NCBI GenBank assembly: GCA_035772405.1
Contig: JAYKKM010000054.1
Coordinates: 1,818,001 to 1,882,000 of the forward strand
Length of the DNA stretch: 64,000 bases
From: Chrysogorgia sp. JL179-B06
Lineage: Eukaryota; Cnidaria; Anthozoa; Scleralcyonacea; Chrysogorgiidae
Reading direction: 5' to 3'
In this document: positions 1-13,100 of the stretch, piece by piece
Position numbering within the stretch: position 1 is the first letter of the stretch
How the letters are laid out: every line of letters starts with the position of its first letter
Notes under the pieces: model-generated
What the model saw: only the letters and a program-made list of their open reading frames with translations
Told to the model about the DNA's origin: nothing
Databases searched by the model: none
Made by a program: the position numbers and the translations under genes

Positions 1-1100
1 AAATATATAAACATTTGAAAGGTATTGCCTTCTATTCAAAAAATATCATTACCCATTTTTGCTACACTATCTAGTACGAGAACATGTACTGTAACCTCGT
101 TCAAAACGTATACCTGTGAAAAAGATAAGAAATAAAGCCACAAACTTTAAGATGTCATAGTTATAACTGATGAAATAAAAGATTACTTGCTTTTTGAGCG
201 GGGTCCTTCATTTCACTCTGAGGTGTTTTGGAAAAGGTTAATTACTTTCTGAGCAGTCAATAAACTTAAAAGGCCGAGTTATTGTAATTTAATAAAAAAA
301 TTAAGTCATTCTAAACAGTCTTCCTTCACATTTCGTCCTCCGACTCTGTATTCAAATGTCAGCAGACACACGTACGCATTGCGTACCTATTAAATTTTTG
401 GTTGACATTTTCTTGCAACATAATATTTTGTGGGAATTAAAAAAATTCTTTTGGGCCAATGCTCCTATGGTCTGATACTTATTACATCTCTGGTGATGTA
501 TTTAACAACACTCCTATAATACTGTAAATGCAAATTGAATGTTACTAAAACATCTATTTGTCTATCTTCGACTCTATCTACTGTATCTGAAGATAAGCCA
601 GTTAATATGCCATCAATTTTATCTCTTAGGCTTCTGTTGGATGTCTAGAATTTCATCCAAATTCAAAGATTCTTCTCACCGCTGCATTGAATAACACGCT
701 GAGTATTTTTCAGGTACGTATCAATTAAAGCTGTAATCCTTACTGGGTACGAGTTTGTGTATACAACGGCTGATTTGGGCATTTTATATTATTTATTACT
801 TTATTTGTCGTCGTTCGTATGAATTTCTTCTAATATAGACATAAAGGGACATTTCCTTCCTCGAGCCATTAGACTTGTGTCGGTGTTGGTGATGCCAGCA
901 GCTCCGGTAGTGCTTCGGCAGCGTCTGGGGAAATCCACAGTCACAGCTATCGTCGTCAATAGCTATCGTCGTTGAAAATGACGTGTGTTAGCCCAGCCAG
1001 TTCGCACACGGTTTAATCGCACCCATGTACGGCGAGGTAATTGCGAGCCAAGAGGGTTCTTTGATGGAACATTTATAAATTTCCGTAACTTTGACTTGGA
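1..1100. other. AT-rich stretch, no gene recognised
   Basis: No open frame here resembles a known protein and no clear splice-bounded exon is visible. It may be UTP18 intron, because the UTP18 exon at 4136 is internal and earlier exons must lie to the left. Confidence 0.4.
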
Positions 1101-1119
1101 TTTTTCCCACTATTCCTTC

Positions 1120-2540
1120 CAATTATCCTCAATCCATGATTGGATAGTAGGTTCGATTTCGCCAAAGATAAGGCGCGAGTAGTGAAGTGGTTCCGTTTAA
1201 TTCTATGTATGATATCATTGATTGGTGGTACTGTACACTGTATACTATCATTGATTGCGATGATTTAGCAGCTAGTTTCAACAGTTGATAATTCCTCCTG
1301 ATTTCGGGTGGAGGGATACCGGCAAGTATTGGTACCTGTAGGTTGTCTACAGGAGCAGGCATGAGTGCTCAGAAATCAGTCTCATGGCGCTGTTCAATGC
1401 AATATCAACATGTCTTGTGTGTGCACTGTGGCTCCATACCGAGCGATGGTGGAAGTTTGCAGAGTCATGAAATCAGCTCCCCAGTCAGAACCAACCAGTT
1501 TACTAATTAGGTTAACTCTCGCGTAATGTTTCTGCGTCACTTTGTCTAGATGGACTGAGAAGGTAAGAGACCTATCCAGCGTTACCCCTAGGTACATATA
1601 CAGTAGGTCGGATGAGGATCAAACTTTAGTCTTTTTCCGTTAAGAAAGATGTTGAGTTGCACGTTTGCTTTTCTGTTGGCAAGATCGAATATGGTGCAAA
1701 TAGTTTTTAAGGCTTACTTTGAGGTGCCATATTTCATAGAATTGGCTGAATGTTTGGAGATCGTCTTCAAGAACATCCTCAATTGGGTTAAAGTCTTTGC
1801 TGGAGTAACCTAATGCAGAATCGTCAGCGTAAAGAAATTGGGAAGAATTGGTTTGAGGCATACAGGTATCTGAGGTGTATATGTTGAAGAGGATCGGCGC
1901 TAAGACTGCAGATCCCTGTGGCAAACCATTTCTGAGCCTTCGTTTACGGCTACGTTCGCTGCTTGATGTTTCCAGCTGGAAAGAACGGTCTTGTATTAGC
2001 AGCATTATGAACTTTACCAGTTTCACATTGGTATGGTCTTTAGTAGCTTTAGGTAAAGTCCACAATGCCAAACAGTGTCGTAAGCTGCAGAGAGGTCAAC
2101 AAGGACGATGCCGTACTTCTCCTTTCTTTTAAAGGCCCATTCGATGGCGACCACGAGTCTTGCAATCTGGTCTGTGGTTGATCGATTTTTCCGGAAGCCA
2201 AGATAATTGAATCAACAATGTCGTCGATTCTTGAAAATAATTCTCTCCATCAGCTTGTGGGTGAGGAAGAGCAAGAATATAGGACGATAGATTGTTGGAT
2301 TATCACTGGGATTCTTTATAGGCTTAAGGATGGCAATAACATTCGCTTGGCGCCAAATGGTGCGAATTGAAGTCTTCTCCAAGCTATCATTGAGAAAATA
2401 GCTGAGCCACTCTATGGCCTGTAGGCCAAGGTTTTTTAGGAACTCTGGGTGAATATTGTCAACCCCTGTGGCTTTTCATTCTTCAAACGAAAGATAGCAT
2501 CCATGACTTCAACTGTAGATAGTGCAGTAGAAAAGAATGT
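1120..2540 (-). pseudogene. Decayed non-LTR retrotransposon reverse transcriptase
   Basis: Minus-strand frames carry reverse-transcriptase landmarks in order: the LPQGS block and the YADDS active site (frame 1640-2071), then the post-catalytic YLGVTLD segment (1394-1597). Upstream (2080-2540) recognisable RT N-terminal sequence continues in shifting frames. Frameshifts and stops throughout show it is a dead LINE copy, read right to left. The clade is not certain; the layout fits a CR1/Jockey-type LINE. Confidence 0.75.
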
Positions 2541-2562
2541 TCTGTCTCCATGAGTCACCGTT

Positions 2563-2973
2563 TTAGCTGACGAAATGGCCGCCGATTGGTCAAAATCGGG
2601 ATATACTTCAAACAAGATTTCTCAGGAAGTTTTAGAGATAAGGTCCTGAACGTTTCTGAGTTTATAGCTTATATACTAAGGCATATTCTGGTAGCATTTT
2701 CAATATAAACTTTCAGCTATTTTCTGACATGCTTTTTTCTTTTTTTTTCAATTTCCACCACCTAAATTATATTAATTATGTCAGATAATTCAACAAGTAT
2801 GAATCAGATTCAAAATTCCTACCACCATTCCCTAGATATTCCTGTTAGGAGGCTGTGGTGAAAATTTTATTGAAATATATGGGAAAATGAGGGAGAAATA
2901 GTGTTTGGAAAATGGCAAATTTGTTTGAAGTATATCCTGATTTTGACCAATAGGCGGCCATTTCGTCAGCTAA
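2563..2973. mobile_element. Foldback MITE
   Basis: The left end begins TTAGCTGACGAAATGGCC and the right end is its inverse, GGCCATTTCGTCAGCTAA. Similarity continues about 55 bp inward on both sides. No coding capacity. It lies beside the LINE relic. Confidence 0.75.
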
Positions 2974-3094
2974 TTAGCATAATTTATGCAATCTTTTTGT
3001 GTGGAAATATTATTTGTCATATGTTCTATCAAATGGTTGTAAGGGTTAATTGTTATATTGTATGGTATTAAAAATGTATTCAGAGGGATCTTGC

Positions 3095-3960
3095 TACCTT
3101 AAAGTACGAGTAGGTTTATATTTAGGTAGTAAATCAGTAATACATGTATAAATAGGTGCCTGGCCATGTAAAGCTTTGAAAGTAATTATCAGTATCTTAA
3201 AACAATCCTTGATCTCACCAGTGAAAATTACCAGTGAAAACATAACCAGTGAAAATTACGAAGCACAGGGGAGATATGATCTGTTGATCTATCAATGTCT
3301 GTGTGTACTAACCTATCCCAAGAGCATTCGCCATTATTGAGCAACATTTTGTCGTAACTGAATTCCGTAGACTCAAGGTTTGTAAAGCCGTTGGTTTGGA
3401 TAACATTTCATCTCGACTTTCTGAAAGATGCTGCAGAAATTATCACTGAACCTTTAGTAAGGATTATCAATATATCATTGGTCTCAGGTACTGTGTCCAT
3501 CGAGTGAAAAACAGCCCGAGTGATACTTCTATTTCAGGAAGGTCAATCCAACGATTCTAGGGCCATTACTGTTTGTTCTTTTTGTAAATGATATACCTGC
3601 AGGATTGTTAAAGAATAGTAATTTGCTGATGTATACAGATGACGCAGTTCTTTATTGCGCTGACAAAGATGTACATGCCATCGAAAACCAAATGAAGGGA
3701 AAAGTAATGATGAACTGCTAGAGAAACTACAGAGACGTGCTGCAAGAATTGTAATGAAGTCAGATAGAAGCGATAAGGCATTGGTAATTTAAAATAGGAA
3801 GCATTAGAAGCAAGACGCGATTATACCAGAAGTCATACCGGACGTTGTCCTAAATTTTTAAGAAATAAATCCTCGTATGACTAGACAGAGTAATATGTTA
3901 CAGTACATGCGAAGAAAGTTGGAACGGAAGTTGCAAAACGGTCCTTTTAATATGATGTAT
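3095..3960. pseudogene. Fragments of LINE reverse transcriptases
   Basis: Bases 3100-3170 are the inverse of a LINE 3' segment also present at 15345-15400 on the plus strand (shared CATGGCCAGGCACCTATTTAT). Bases 3330-3780 on the plus strand contain broken RT-like peptides, including a PFLFVNDIP-like block and the C-terminal LQRRAARIV motif. All frames are interrupted. Confidence 0.6.
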
Positions 3961-4135
3961 CATTTTTAATCGGCATATTTCTAGCTAATTTTATTTTTAT
4001 TATTGTAAATAATTCAAATTAACTTGCTTATATAGTATATTTATCTTAAATGTTATTATAATTGTACGATAATATCTTAAGGGACATATACCCTGTTTTA
4101 AATAAAAGTATTTATTTATGTATCTATTCTTACAG

Positions 4136-7100
4136 GTCGATGGGCAAACAAATGCGAACCTACAAAACGTATTTATAAAAGGTTTTCCAATTCATACTGC
4201 ACATTTTATTCTCAATGGTCAGCAAGTAATACTTGCCTCTCGTAGACGACATTTTTATTGTTATGATATGGTTGCTGGTAATGTGACGAGAATTCCGGAA
4301 ATTAGAGGTATTGTACGAGTTAAATATTTATGGTATAGTCTGAAAGTGTCTCGCTTGTTGATCAATATAAAAAATAGGAAATAAGCACAAACGTTTGTTC
4401 TTGGAAAAAGCTAATGTAATATTAAAGTTTCTATAACCCGGAATCAAATTGGATACGAAAGTCGTATCGCGAGAACTGTCTTCAAACGTTTCTGAACTGA
4501 CAGTCGGACCCGTCTAATCGGATCGAACACATTACATTACATTGACAAACTTTGATAAATGAAAGAGGTTAGTGCTCGTTAATATTTCTTAGTTGTTTTT
4601 TTTTTCAGGAAAAGAGGACAAAAGCTTTGAAGTATTTTTTGTTTCACCTGATGACAAATACTTAGCGTTTATTGGAAAGAGTGGGTATATCTATCTTCTG
4701 TCTAGCAAGGTAAAATGTCCTGTAACACCAAAATATAATAACTTATGAAAAAGTTGCGCGGCTTTATAAAACAGAATATCAAGCATTCTATTTAATTTAT
4801 TATTTTTATTAACAAATATTTAAGTAGGTATGGTTCTAATTAAAAGTTGAAATCACCTACTCATAGATTAAAACCGATTTTATGTCCATCTATTCTAGAC
4901 AAAACAATGGGTAGCTGACCTGAAAATGAATGGTTTGGTTTACACAATTGCATTTTCTGCTGATGGCAGTCGTATGGCGTCTGCTGGAAGTACGATATTT
5001 TTTGTTTATTATCCTTTAGATTTCCTTTCTGGTTTGTAATTTCTATAATTAATATTTTGCATTATTACAGGTGACGGTGACGTTTACATTTGGGATATGC
5101 AGACAAAGAAATGCTTACATAAGTTTAAAGATGAAGGATGTTTGAGAGCTACTGCTTTGGCTTTATCTCCCAATGGACGCTACCTTGCTTGTGGGTAAGT
5201 ATACACTTCTCAAATGTTTTATATTGTTTACGTATTAGACACACACCCCGCAAAGTCTTCCGTGTAAGTACTTCATCTTATGGGATATAATGGATCCATA
5301 CTGAAGTAACTGAACTAATCCTAACCTAAATACTAACCCTAAACATAATCCTAAACCTAATCCTACAACCCTAATCCTATAACCCAACCCTAAACCTAAT
5401 CCTAAATCCAATCCTAACCTGATCCTAACTATACGAATGCACTATATTCCATAAGATGAAGTACCTATGGTCTTCCGGGTGTAACCGCTGTTCCTATATT
5501 TTCGCCAGTTCATAACGCCCCGAGCATACCTGTTTTCCTGATCTACAGGTACCTTCACAGCACTCTACACTCAATTACAGTATTATATAGCTACTAGTAG
5601 GATATGAGCTTTCTCGCAATTTGATTGACTCTTCTACTACCAGGCTATCACCTCATATCCTAGCAGAAGAGAAAAAACAAGATGGCGGCACGTTTTTTAG
5701 GTCGAAAAAAGCAGAAATCGATGGGTTTTATAAAGAAATCCCGAACTAAATATAGCCAAGTGTTTGGCTATATAATAAAACAATTATACCATTCGCTCTC
5801 GTCGTATATGAACTAATAGCTAACTCGGCGCTTCGCTCCTCGTTGGCTATGAGCTCATATACAGTACGACTCGAGCTCATGGTATAATTGTTTATTATTA
5901 TGTAGCTACTACTAGGATATTAGCTATCTCGCAATTTGATTGGTTCCTCTACTACTAGGCTATTTAACAATTAGACAACGAGTCCGAGTTGTCTATGAGT
6001 GAATAGTCAACGAAGGCGTAGCCTGCGTTGACTATTCGCTCATAGACAACTAGGACGAGTTGTCTAATTGTTATAATAGAAACAAATTAGTGGACTATTA
6101 CAAATCATGCATTCTCCAAAAATTATCCAAAAACTCATCTGAAACCTCCCCAAAACCAGAGTTTTCTGCCATTGTTTTGAGCGCGTTTCGCCATCATGGT
6201 CTATCACGAATAGGCAACGGTTGAGTAGATCACAATGCAGCATTTGTAATAGACCATGGTCAGTTTCTACTAAGAGCAGATAACGAGGCGAGTTGTCTAA
6301 TTGTTTTAGTATCAACAATAAACAACCTTTCTTTAATCTTTTTTTATCAAAATGCATTGTTCCAAATTTTAATTTTTTGTTTATGTGGAGTTGCTCGATG
6401 GCACATGATAAACAATCAATCACAAAAAACGAGATTGTAATTACTTTGCTTCCAATTTGGTGTAGATATACTCCATAGGCATAAGCGAATTCATTTTCTT
6501 ATTCGAAAATGTCACAAACTGAACAATTTTCCATTACTTGCGAGCCAATGTTTTCATGATTTTATCACTCGTCACTCGTATATAAATTTTAGCGGACGCC
6601 ATGTTTGGACTAGATTCCAGGTTTTGCTTGCAGCTTGAATATGTCGTGGCTTCTGATTGGTCAGGATAGGAATATTCCAGTATAAGAAGGTTTGTGATTT
6701 GGTAACGCTACTATAGTGGTCTATCACCAATAGACAGTGAGTAGCTCAGCCAATCAGAATGCCGAATTTGTAATAGACCACTAGTTGGTTGATATTAACA
6801 CCTCATATCCTAACAGTAGAGGAAAAACAAGATGGCGGTTTTACAAAGAAACCCCGAAGGGATTTGGTATAACCCGGGCGATGATCGAGGATGAGCATGA
6901 CATCTTGTTGGTCAGCAGTGACATTAACTGGATAACATCAAGGGAATCGAGATGGGAGGGTTAGGAAGACACTAAAGCAGGGGGTTAGGGTTAGAAAACT
7001 CATTAGGTGGGGGTTAGGGTTAGGATCTAAGTTGTTTTGGGGTTAGCGGTCATTTCATGGTTAAGTGACAAAATTCTTACGATTATATACCTCGATTCCC

Positions 7101-10100
7101 TTGATGTTATCCAGTTAATGTGACTGCTCACCAACAAGATTTCATGCTCGTCCTCGATCATCACCAGGGTTATAGCAAACCATGAGGTCATACTGTATAC
7201 TGTACGACTCGAGCTCATGGTATAATAGTTAACTATTTTAGTTCCAGACAGCAAAATGTATCTTCAGTCAAAGTTTCTTGAATGCGATCTAACTGAACTA
7301 TAATCAAGTGAGGTATAGAACGTCTGCTAGATAAGATGTGTAATCACAATAACTCAACTAAAGAGCAATTTATTGTACCCAGTAAATGTCCGATTTGTTT
7401 AAAACTTCTGTGGTGCCAATGTGACTCGGTCATCTCCGGGCACCTAATGTCTAATGAACAATGTGCTGAATAGCTTTAGAATCCTTTCAAAATACCGCTC
7501 TTCTTTCCAAGTATTGGAATCTGCCCGTAGTAAATCTTTCCTGTCCGGACCAGTCAAAATGGATCGTACAAGACTGACGAAGTCATGAATCTAAAAACAC
7601 GGCACACGGAAACGCAAGATTAAAAATTGAAAATCGACAAGTGCCAGGCACACGAGATCCACTCACACGCCAAGTTTGATTTTATTTCATAAAAACTCTG
7701 CGATTGGTGGCATTTGCAAGATGGGTAAAAGCCGGTTTATCGGGATTTTAGAAAATGTATAGCTTTCGCAACAATTATGGTTATTTCCAGAGATATATCA
7801 ATAGAACAAAGAGGTGGTAAATTTGGATGTTTTTCAGCCGTACAGGAAATAGTTAAGCTTTCCGTTCTTGATTTGTGTGTACAAAAGGAATTGGTTTTTA
7901 GTATACAAGGATGACGATGTTATTTAGACTATCTATAAATATAGGTCCCGTTTTGTGTTTAGTCAGCAGATGTATAGTACTTGATAAGTTGTCTGTCGAA
8001 ATGTATTGTGCTGCTTTTAAATTCCACTTGTTTTACTATTATGACTCGGGTAAGTTTCCAACAGTTATTTTCAGAATTCTCGTTACAATGGTAAATACGT
8101 TACAATGGTAAATACGTTTTCAAGTTGTTAACAAAAATTCGTTCTTTATTTAAAAATGTGATAATTGATACATCATTGCATGTGTATATCCAATGTGATT
8201 GTTAGAAATGTAATGGTTCTATTTGTCACTGCAAGATTAAATTTGCTCAATTATATACGTCTCTATCAACTATCAAGTGATTTTTGTCATTTTAGTTCTG
8301 ACAGTGGAGTTGTCAACATTTATGACAACCGCAGTTTTGTTGATGAGTTTCCCAAACCAATAAAAACTGTAATGAATTTAACAACCCAAATTAATATACT
8401 GAAGTTTAACAGCACAAGGTAAACAAAATGTAGTATTTTATAACTTTTTTGTAATTTTCATTTGGATATTTTGGCAAACCTTTCAGATCACTTGTGTGAA
8501 GCCTTTTTCAAGCAATATATGTACATTACATTTTTTGTGTCGGTAACATTCTTTTATTTCTCTAAAATAATTTTGAGATTGTTCTGTTAACTTTCAGTGA
8601 AATTCTTGGAATATCATCAAAATCCATCAAGAATGCCTTCAGATTGGTAAGTGACTATAATAATAATAATAAACTTTATTAGACACAGAATTTAAACAGT
8701 TTACACTGATTTCCATTAAAGCTGTGTATGTAAATTATCCTAAACTAACTAAATACAAAATTCAAAGATCAAAAAGATAAGCATGCAAAATAATCAAAAC
8801 TTATGTTGAAATATAACACCAATAGTTTCTTTTGAAACAAGTAATAGAATCAGAGTCTTTGATGATAGAAGGTAGGCTATTATAAAGTTTGGCAGCAGAG
8901 AAAATAAACGACCTATAACCAGATTTAGAAGAGATCTTTGCAAGGTGTAAATTATGCCTGTTTCTAGTATTATAGTTATGTATATCTGAGTTGCGAAGAA
9001 ATATATTCTTGAGGTATGACGGACAAAGCGCATTCAAACATCTAAATACGGTAACACATTTATGATATGACCATTAAAATGATGCGAGCGCCTCTCTTTT
9101 GAAGCTTCAATAATCTATTCAGACTTGTTTGGTCAGCATTTGACCAAATAATGTCACAATAATCATATAAAGGCTGAATCAATGTGCCATGTATATACCT
9201 GGCAACATCTGTACTAAGATATTTTCTAATTCTTCTAAGTACACCTAATCTCTGTGAGATCTTAGAACTAATATAGTCAATATGATTTTTCCAGCTGACC
9301 GAAGAGTCAAATACTAATCCTAAGTATTTAAAAGAATCAATATGCTCGAAAAAATTGGATGAAATAGATAAGAGAAGTCTAGAAACATTAGATAAACGTT
9401 TTTTAGTTCCAAATAACATGACTTTAGACTTATTGCAGTTGACAATTAACTCATTATCGATAAACCAGGAATTTAGCTGATTAAGATCCGATTGTAAGAC
9501 AGATTCAATTTTTTGTACATCTTTATGTGCAAAAAAAATAGCAGAATCGTCAGCATATAAAGCGACTTTAGTCTGATGAATATTGAGCGGTAGATCATTA
9601 ATAAATATTATAAATAAGAGAGGACCAAGCACAGAGCCCTGGGGAACTCCTAAAGATAAATCCATAGCATCTGACAAGGCACCATTAACTATTACAGACT
9701 GCGTTCTATTACTTAAATAATTATCGAACCAGTTCAAAGATGATCCTCTGATACCCAAATTATTTAGTTTGTTCTTCAAGATGGCATGATTAATGGTGTC
9801 AAATGCCTTGCTTAGGTCAAGAAAAACTGCTCCAATCAATTTCTTATCATCAATGTTCCTATATGTTCCATTGAAAACTCGTTATAAATATTTCATATAC
9901 TTCTTTACATCACCTTCACATTAACAACCGTGTTGCTTCTTGGTGCTGCTCAAATCGATTACTAATTAATCCTGACAAAACTAAATTCTGCGTTTTTGGT
10001 TCAAACAAAATGCTTTCCAAAGTTACGATCCCGCCGATAGAGTTCTTGGGAAAGAAACTTTCCGTCGTGGATTCTGTAAAGGATCTTGGCGTGATACTCG

Positions 10101-13100
10101 ACAAATCCCTATCTTTTAATGAACACATTAACACCTTAGCTTCGGACCTCATGGGAAAATTAGGCATGATAAGTAGAATTCGTCACCTCTTTGATCATTC
10201 GACCCTATTCATTGTAATCAACTCACTCATTTTTACCAAGTTATTTTACTGCTCCTCGATCTGGTCCGGTACCAGTAAATTTAATATTGCAAAACTTCAA
10301 TTAGTACAGAATTTTGCCGCTCGCCTACTTTCGGGAAAGAAGAAATTCGAGCATATAACACCTACGCTCAAGAAATTAAAACTCCTTCCTGTGTCGGATC
10401 TTCTTTATATTAGAGACGCTACACAGATGTATAAATGTATGCACGGCTTAGCACCGGATTACCTCGTGGATATGTTCTGCAAAAGATTGCAAATTCATCG
10501 TTATAATACTCGGAATAGTGAGAGCCTTCATCTACCCAAATGCCGTACTACTTTAGGACAGCAGTCTCTCACATACCGAGGTGCGGTTATTTGGAATTCC
10601 TTACAAGCCGATGTACGCAACTGTACTTCTATCGGACTGTTTAAAAGCAAATTAAAAAACAATCTTCTAAGTAGTTGGTTAAACAACAATTTTTAATATT
10701 GCATGGTTAGTTTACTCTGCATGATTATCTACGTATTATCTACGTATTATCTATATGTAATTTTAAAATTTCTGAAACCTGTAATATTTCTCTTTAGAAC
10801 TTATTACTACATTGTAAATTAGGTATGAAGATCCCTTTTGGGAACCTAATAAACCTTTTGTATTTTATTTTTTTTGTATATTGGTAAGCGACTGTAGCCT
10901 TTCGTTATAATCATTGCACACTTATTTACATTATAACGTGTTTGTCTTGGTAGTTTCATCTTCCTTCACTATCTGTTTTCTCTAACTGGCCGACATCAAA
11001 AACGCCGTTGAGATATGTCGAATCCTTTGACTTTTCACCGAGGAGTGGGTATCTTGCAATTGGAAATGATCGTGGAAGAGCTTTACTTTACAGGTATTTT
11101 CATAATACTTGAGTTAGCCTGCGAAGCAGGCGTTTAGGGTTGGGAAGGGGACTGGTGCGAGGGCGGATGGAAGACCCATGTTTTTGGATTTCTACGGCCG
11201 CCAGAAGACGCTAAATTCTGATTGGCTAACTCAACTCATTAGTGTTCAGGGTTTCCTGTCAGGAAATAGACATTTAAAAATGGCGACATTAGAAAAACCA
11301 GTGTTGGTAGATGATTTTCTTTCAAAAGCTCTAACCGATCTTCAGTTGCTGGTCGTAGCTTTAAATTAAAACAGGAACAAAAAGTTGCAACGAGGGAGCT
11401 GCTGGCTGGAAAAGATGTTTTGATGTTATTACCAGTGGGATTTGGCAATAGTTTGATTATGGATTTAGTAGATTTACCAGACGTTCGTGCGAGCGCGTGA
11501 TCATCAGTCGGCAGGGAAGCAGTATTATTGTGATTTCTACCTTGTCATTGTCTTCATGTGTTTCAACAGTGCTTCCTAGGCCTTCGGAGAATTCCTTCGA
11601 CGTTTCAGAATAAAGAGACTTACAGCTAGACGTATATAAAGCCGGGTTTCCATTTGGTCGCCACGATTGCATGGTGTCATAGTGGTTGATGTAATATAGT
11701 GTCCATCTATCTCTGCAATCAGTAAAGAGCAGACAAGATAGATCGACACTATATTACATCGACCACTATGACACCGTGGCGACCAAATGGAAACCAGGCT
11801 TAAGTGATGGTTTCTACGTTGTCTTGCCTATGACATTTCTTGGACAAATACCATTCTGGAGTTCGGTATTCAATAGTCAGGTGTCGCTTCATTCTATCAG
11901 GGCTATTAATGTTATCGGTAGGTGGAACATTGCTGTCTCCTTCTTTCGCATGTGTTAATACTGATTAAGTTATAAAGTTTTCTGCCGCAAGACCTACTGT
12001 ACAAACCCGCTCGGAGAAAGTTTCACTGCCTAGTAATGCAAAGCCGATTGATTCACAAGCCTCAGCCAGAATCAACTCTGTGCTTCCTTGTCAACACGAT
12101 TGCTTGAACAAATTTTCAAAATAAATCTTGTTTTCCACCAGATGCAGTCAAGCTTTTTACGGAGTTTCAGACATATATTTACTGCCATACAGTATGTACT
12201 TCTAGTACGTATTCCATATAACGAAGTGGCCCACGCGCAAATACAAGGCATTGACGAGCAAATACATGGCACTCGTACCAGCTCACTGATGTGGGATTGT
12301 TAACACGTTACGATATGTTCGATTATCCGCTCTTTTTAAGAAAACTACGTTCTCTAGCCGGATAAGCTGTACGCATATTGTAAACAAATAATTTATCTTT
12401 GTTTTAATATATATATTATAGCTTTGGGAGTTGATTATTTCTCAAGAAAACGTTCGTCGAAGACAGCCGAAAGTTCGTGTTTTTGTTTATTTCAATATGT
12501 TCGATTAACCGCGCTTTTAAAGAGAACTAAGTTAGCTACCGGGATAAAGCTGTACGTATGTTGTAACTTTACTTTGATATATTCTATAGTTTTGGGGTGG
12601 TTTATTTCTCAAGAAAATGTTTGCCAAAGGGTTAGGACATTTGCCAAAGGGTTGTTTTTGGATCGGTTACAATCCAATTAACTATAGGAGGCTGGTACGA
12701 GGGTTCAACGTGTCAGCTTTTTGCTCGTTAATTCACTCTATTTGCTCGTCAATGCCTTCTATTTGCGCATCCTTATAAGGAATACGTACTAGATACCCGT
12801 ATCGATATTTTACGATTCGGCCCAAAGTGAAATGTTTTAATCATTGAGGAAAGCCCGCTCGTCGCTGATTGGTTGTTTTTGACTTCTTCATATAGGCGGA
12901 AATCCAAAAACACCCCACTTCGCCTTTCCACTTTGCCCCTCCGCCACGCAGGCTATACTTGAGTGGGTTTATTGTTGAAATTTACTTGATAAACCAACTT
13001 ATTATCAGCCACATTTTTCTACAACTAAAAATATTAGAAGAAAACTAATACCCATTCTCATGAGGCGACAAAGAACGACTGGTTTTGGGAGCAGACTTGC

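Larger units (their letters stand above)
11115..12955. mobile_element. Mutator-like (MULE) non-autonomous element with 9-bp TSD
   Basis: The ends are TAGCCTGCG and CGCAGGCTA. The 9-bp duplication TACTTGAGT is perfect at 11106-11114 and 12956-12964. A second inverted block (GGATTTCTACGG near the left, inverse near 12900) extends the terminal similarity. A 9-bp duplication is the Mutator superfamily hallmark, so that assignment is inferred from the ends. The interior carries a RecQ-like helicase fragment, a nested MITE and two copies of a 150-bp module shared with other elements. It lies in the last UTP18 intron. Confidence 0.8.
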
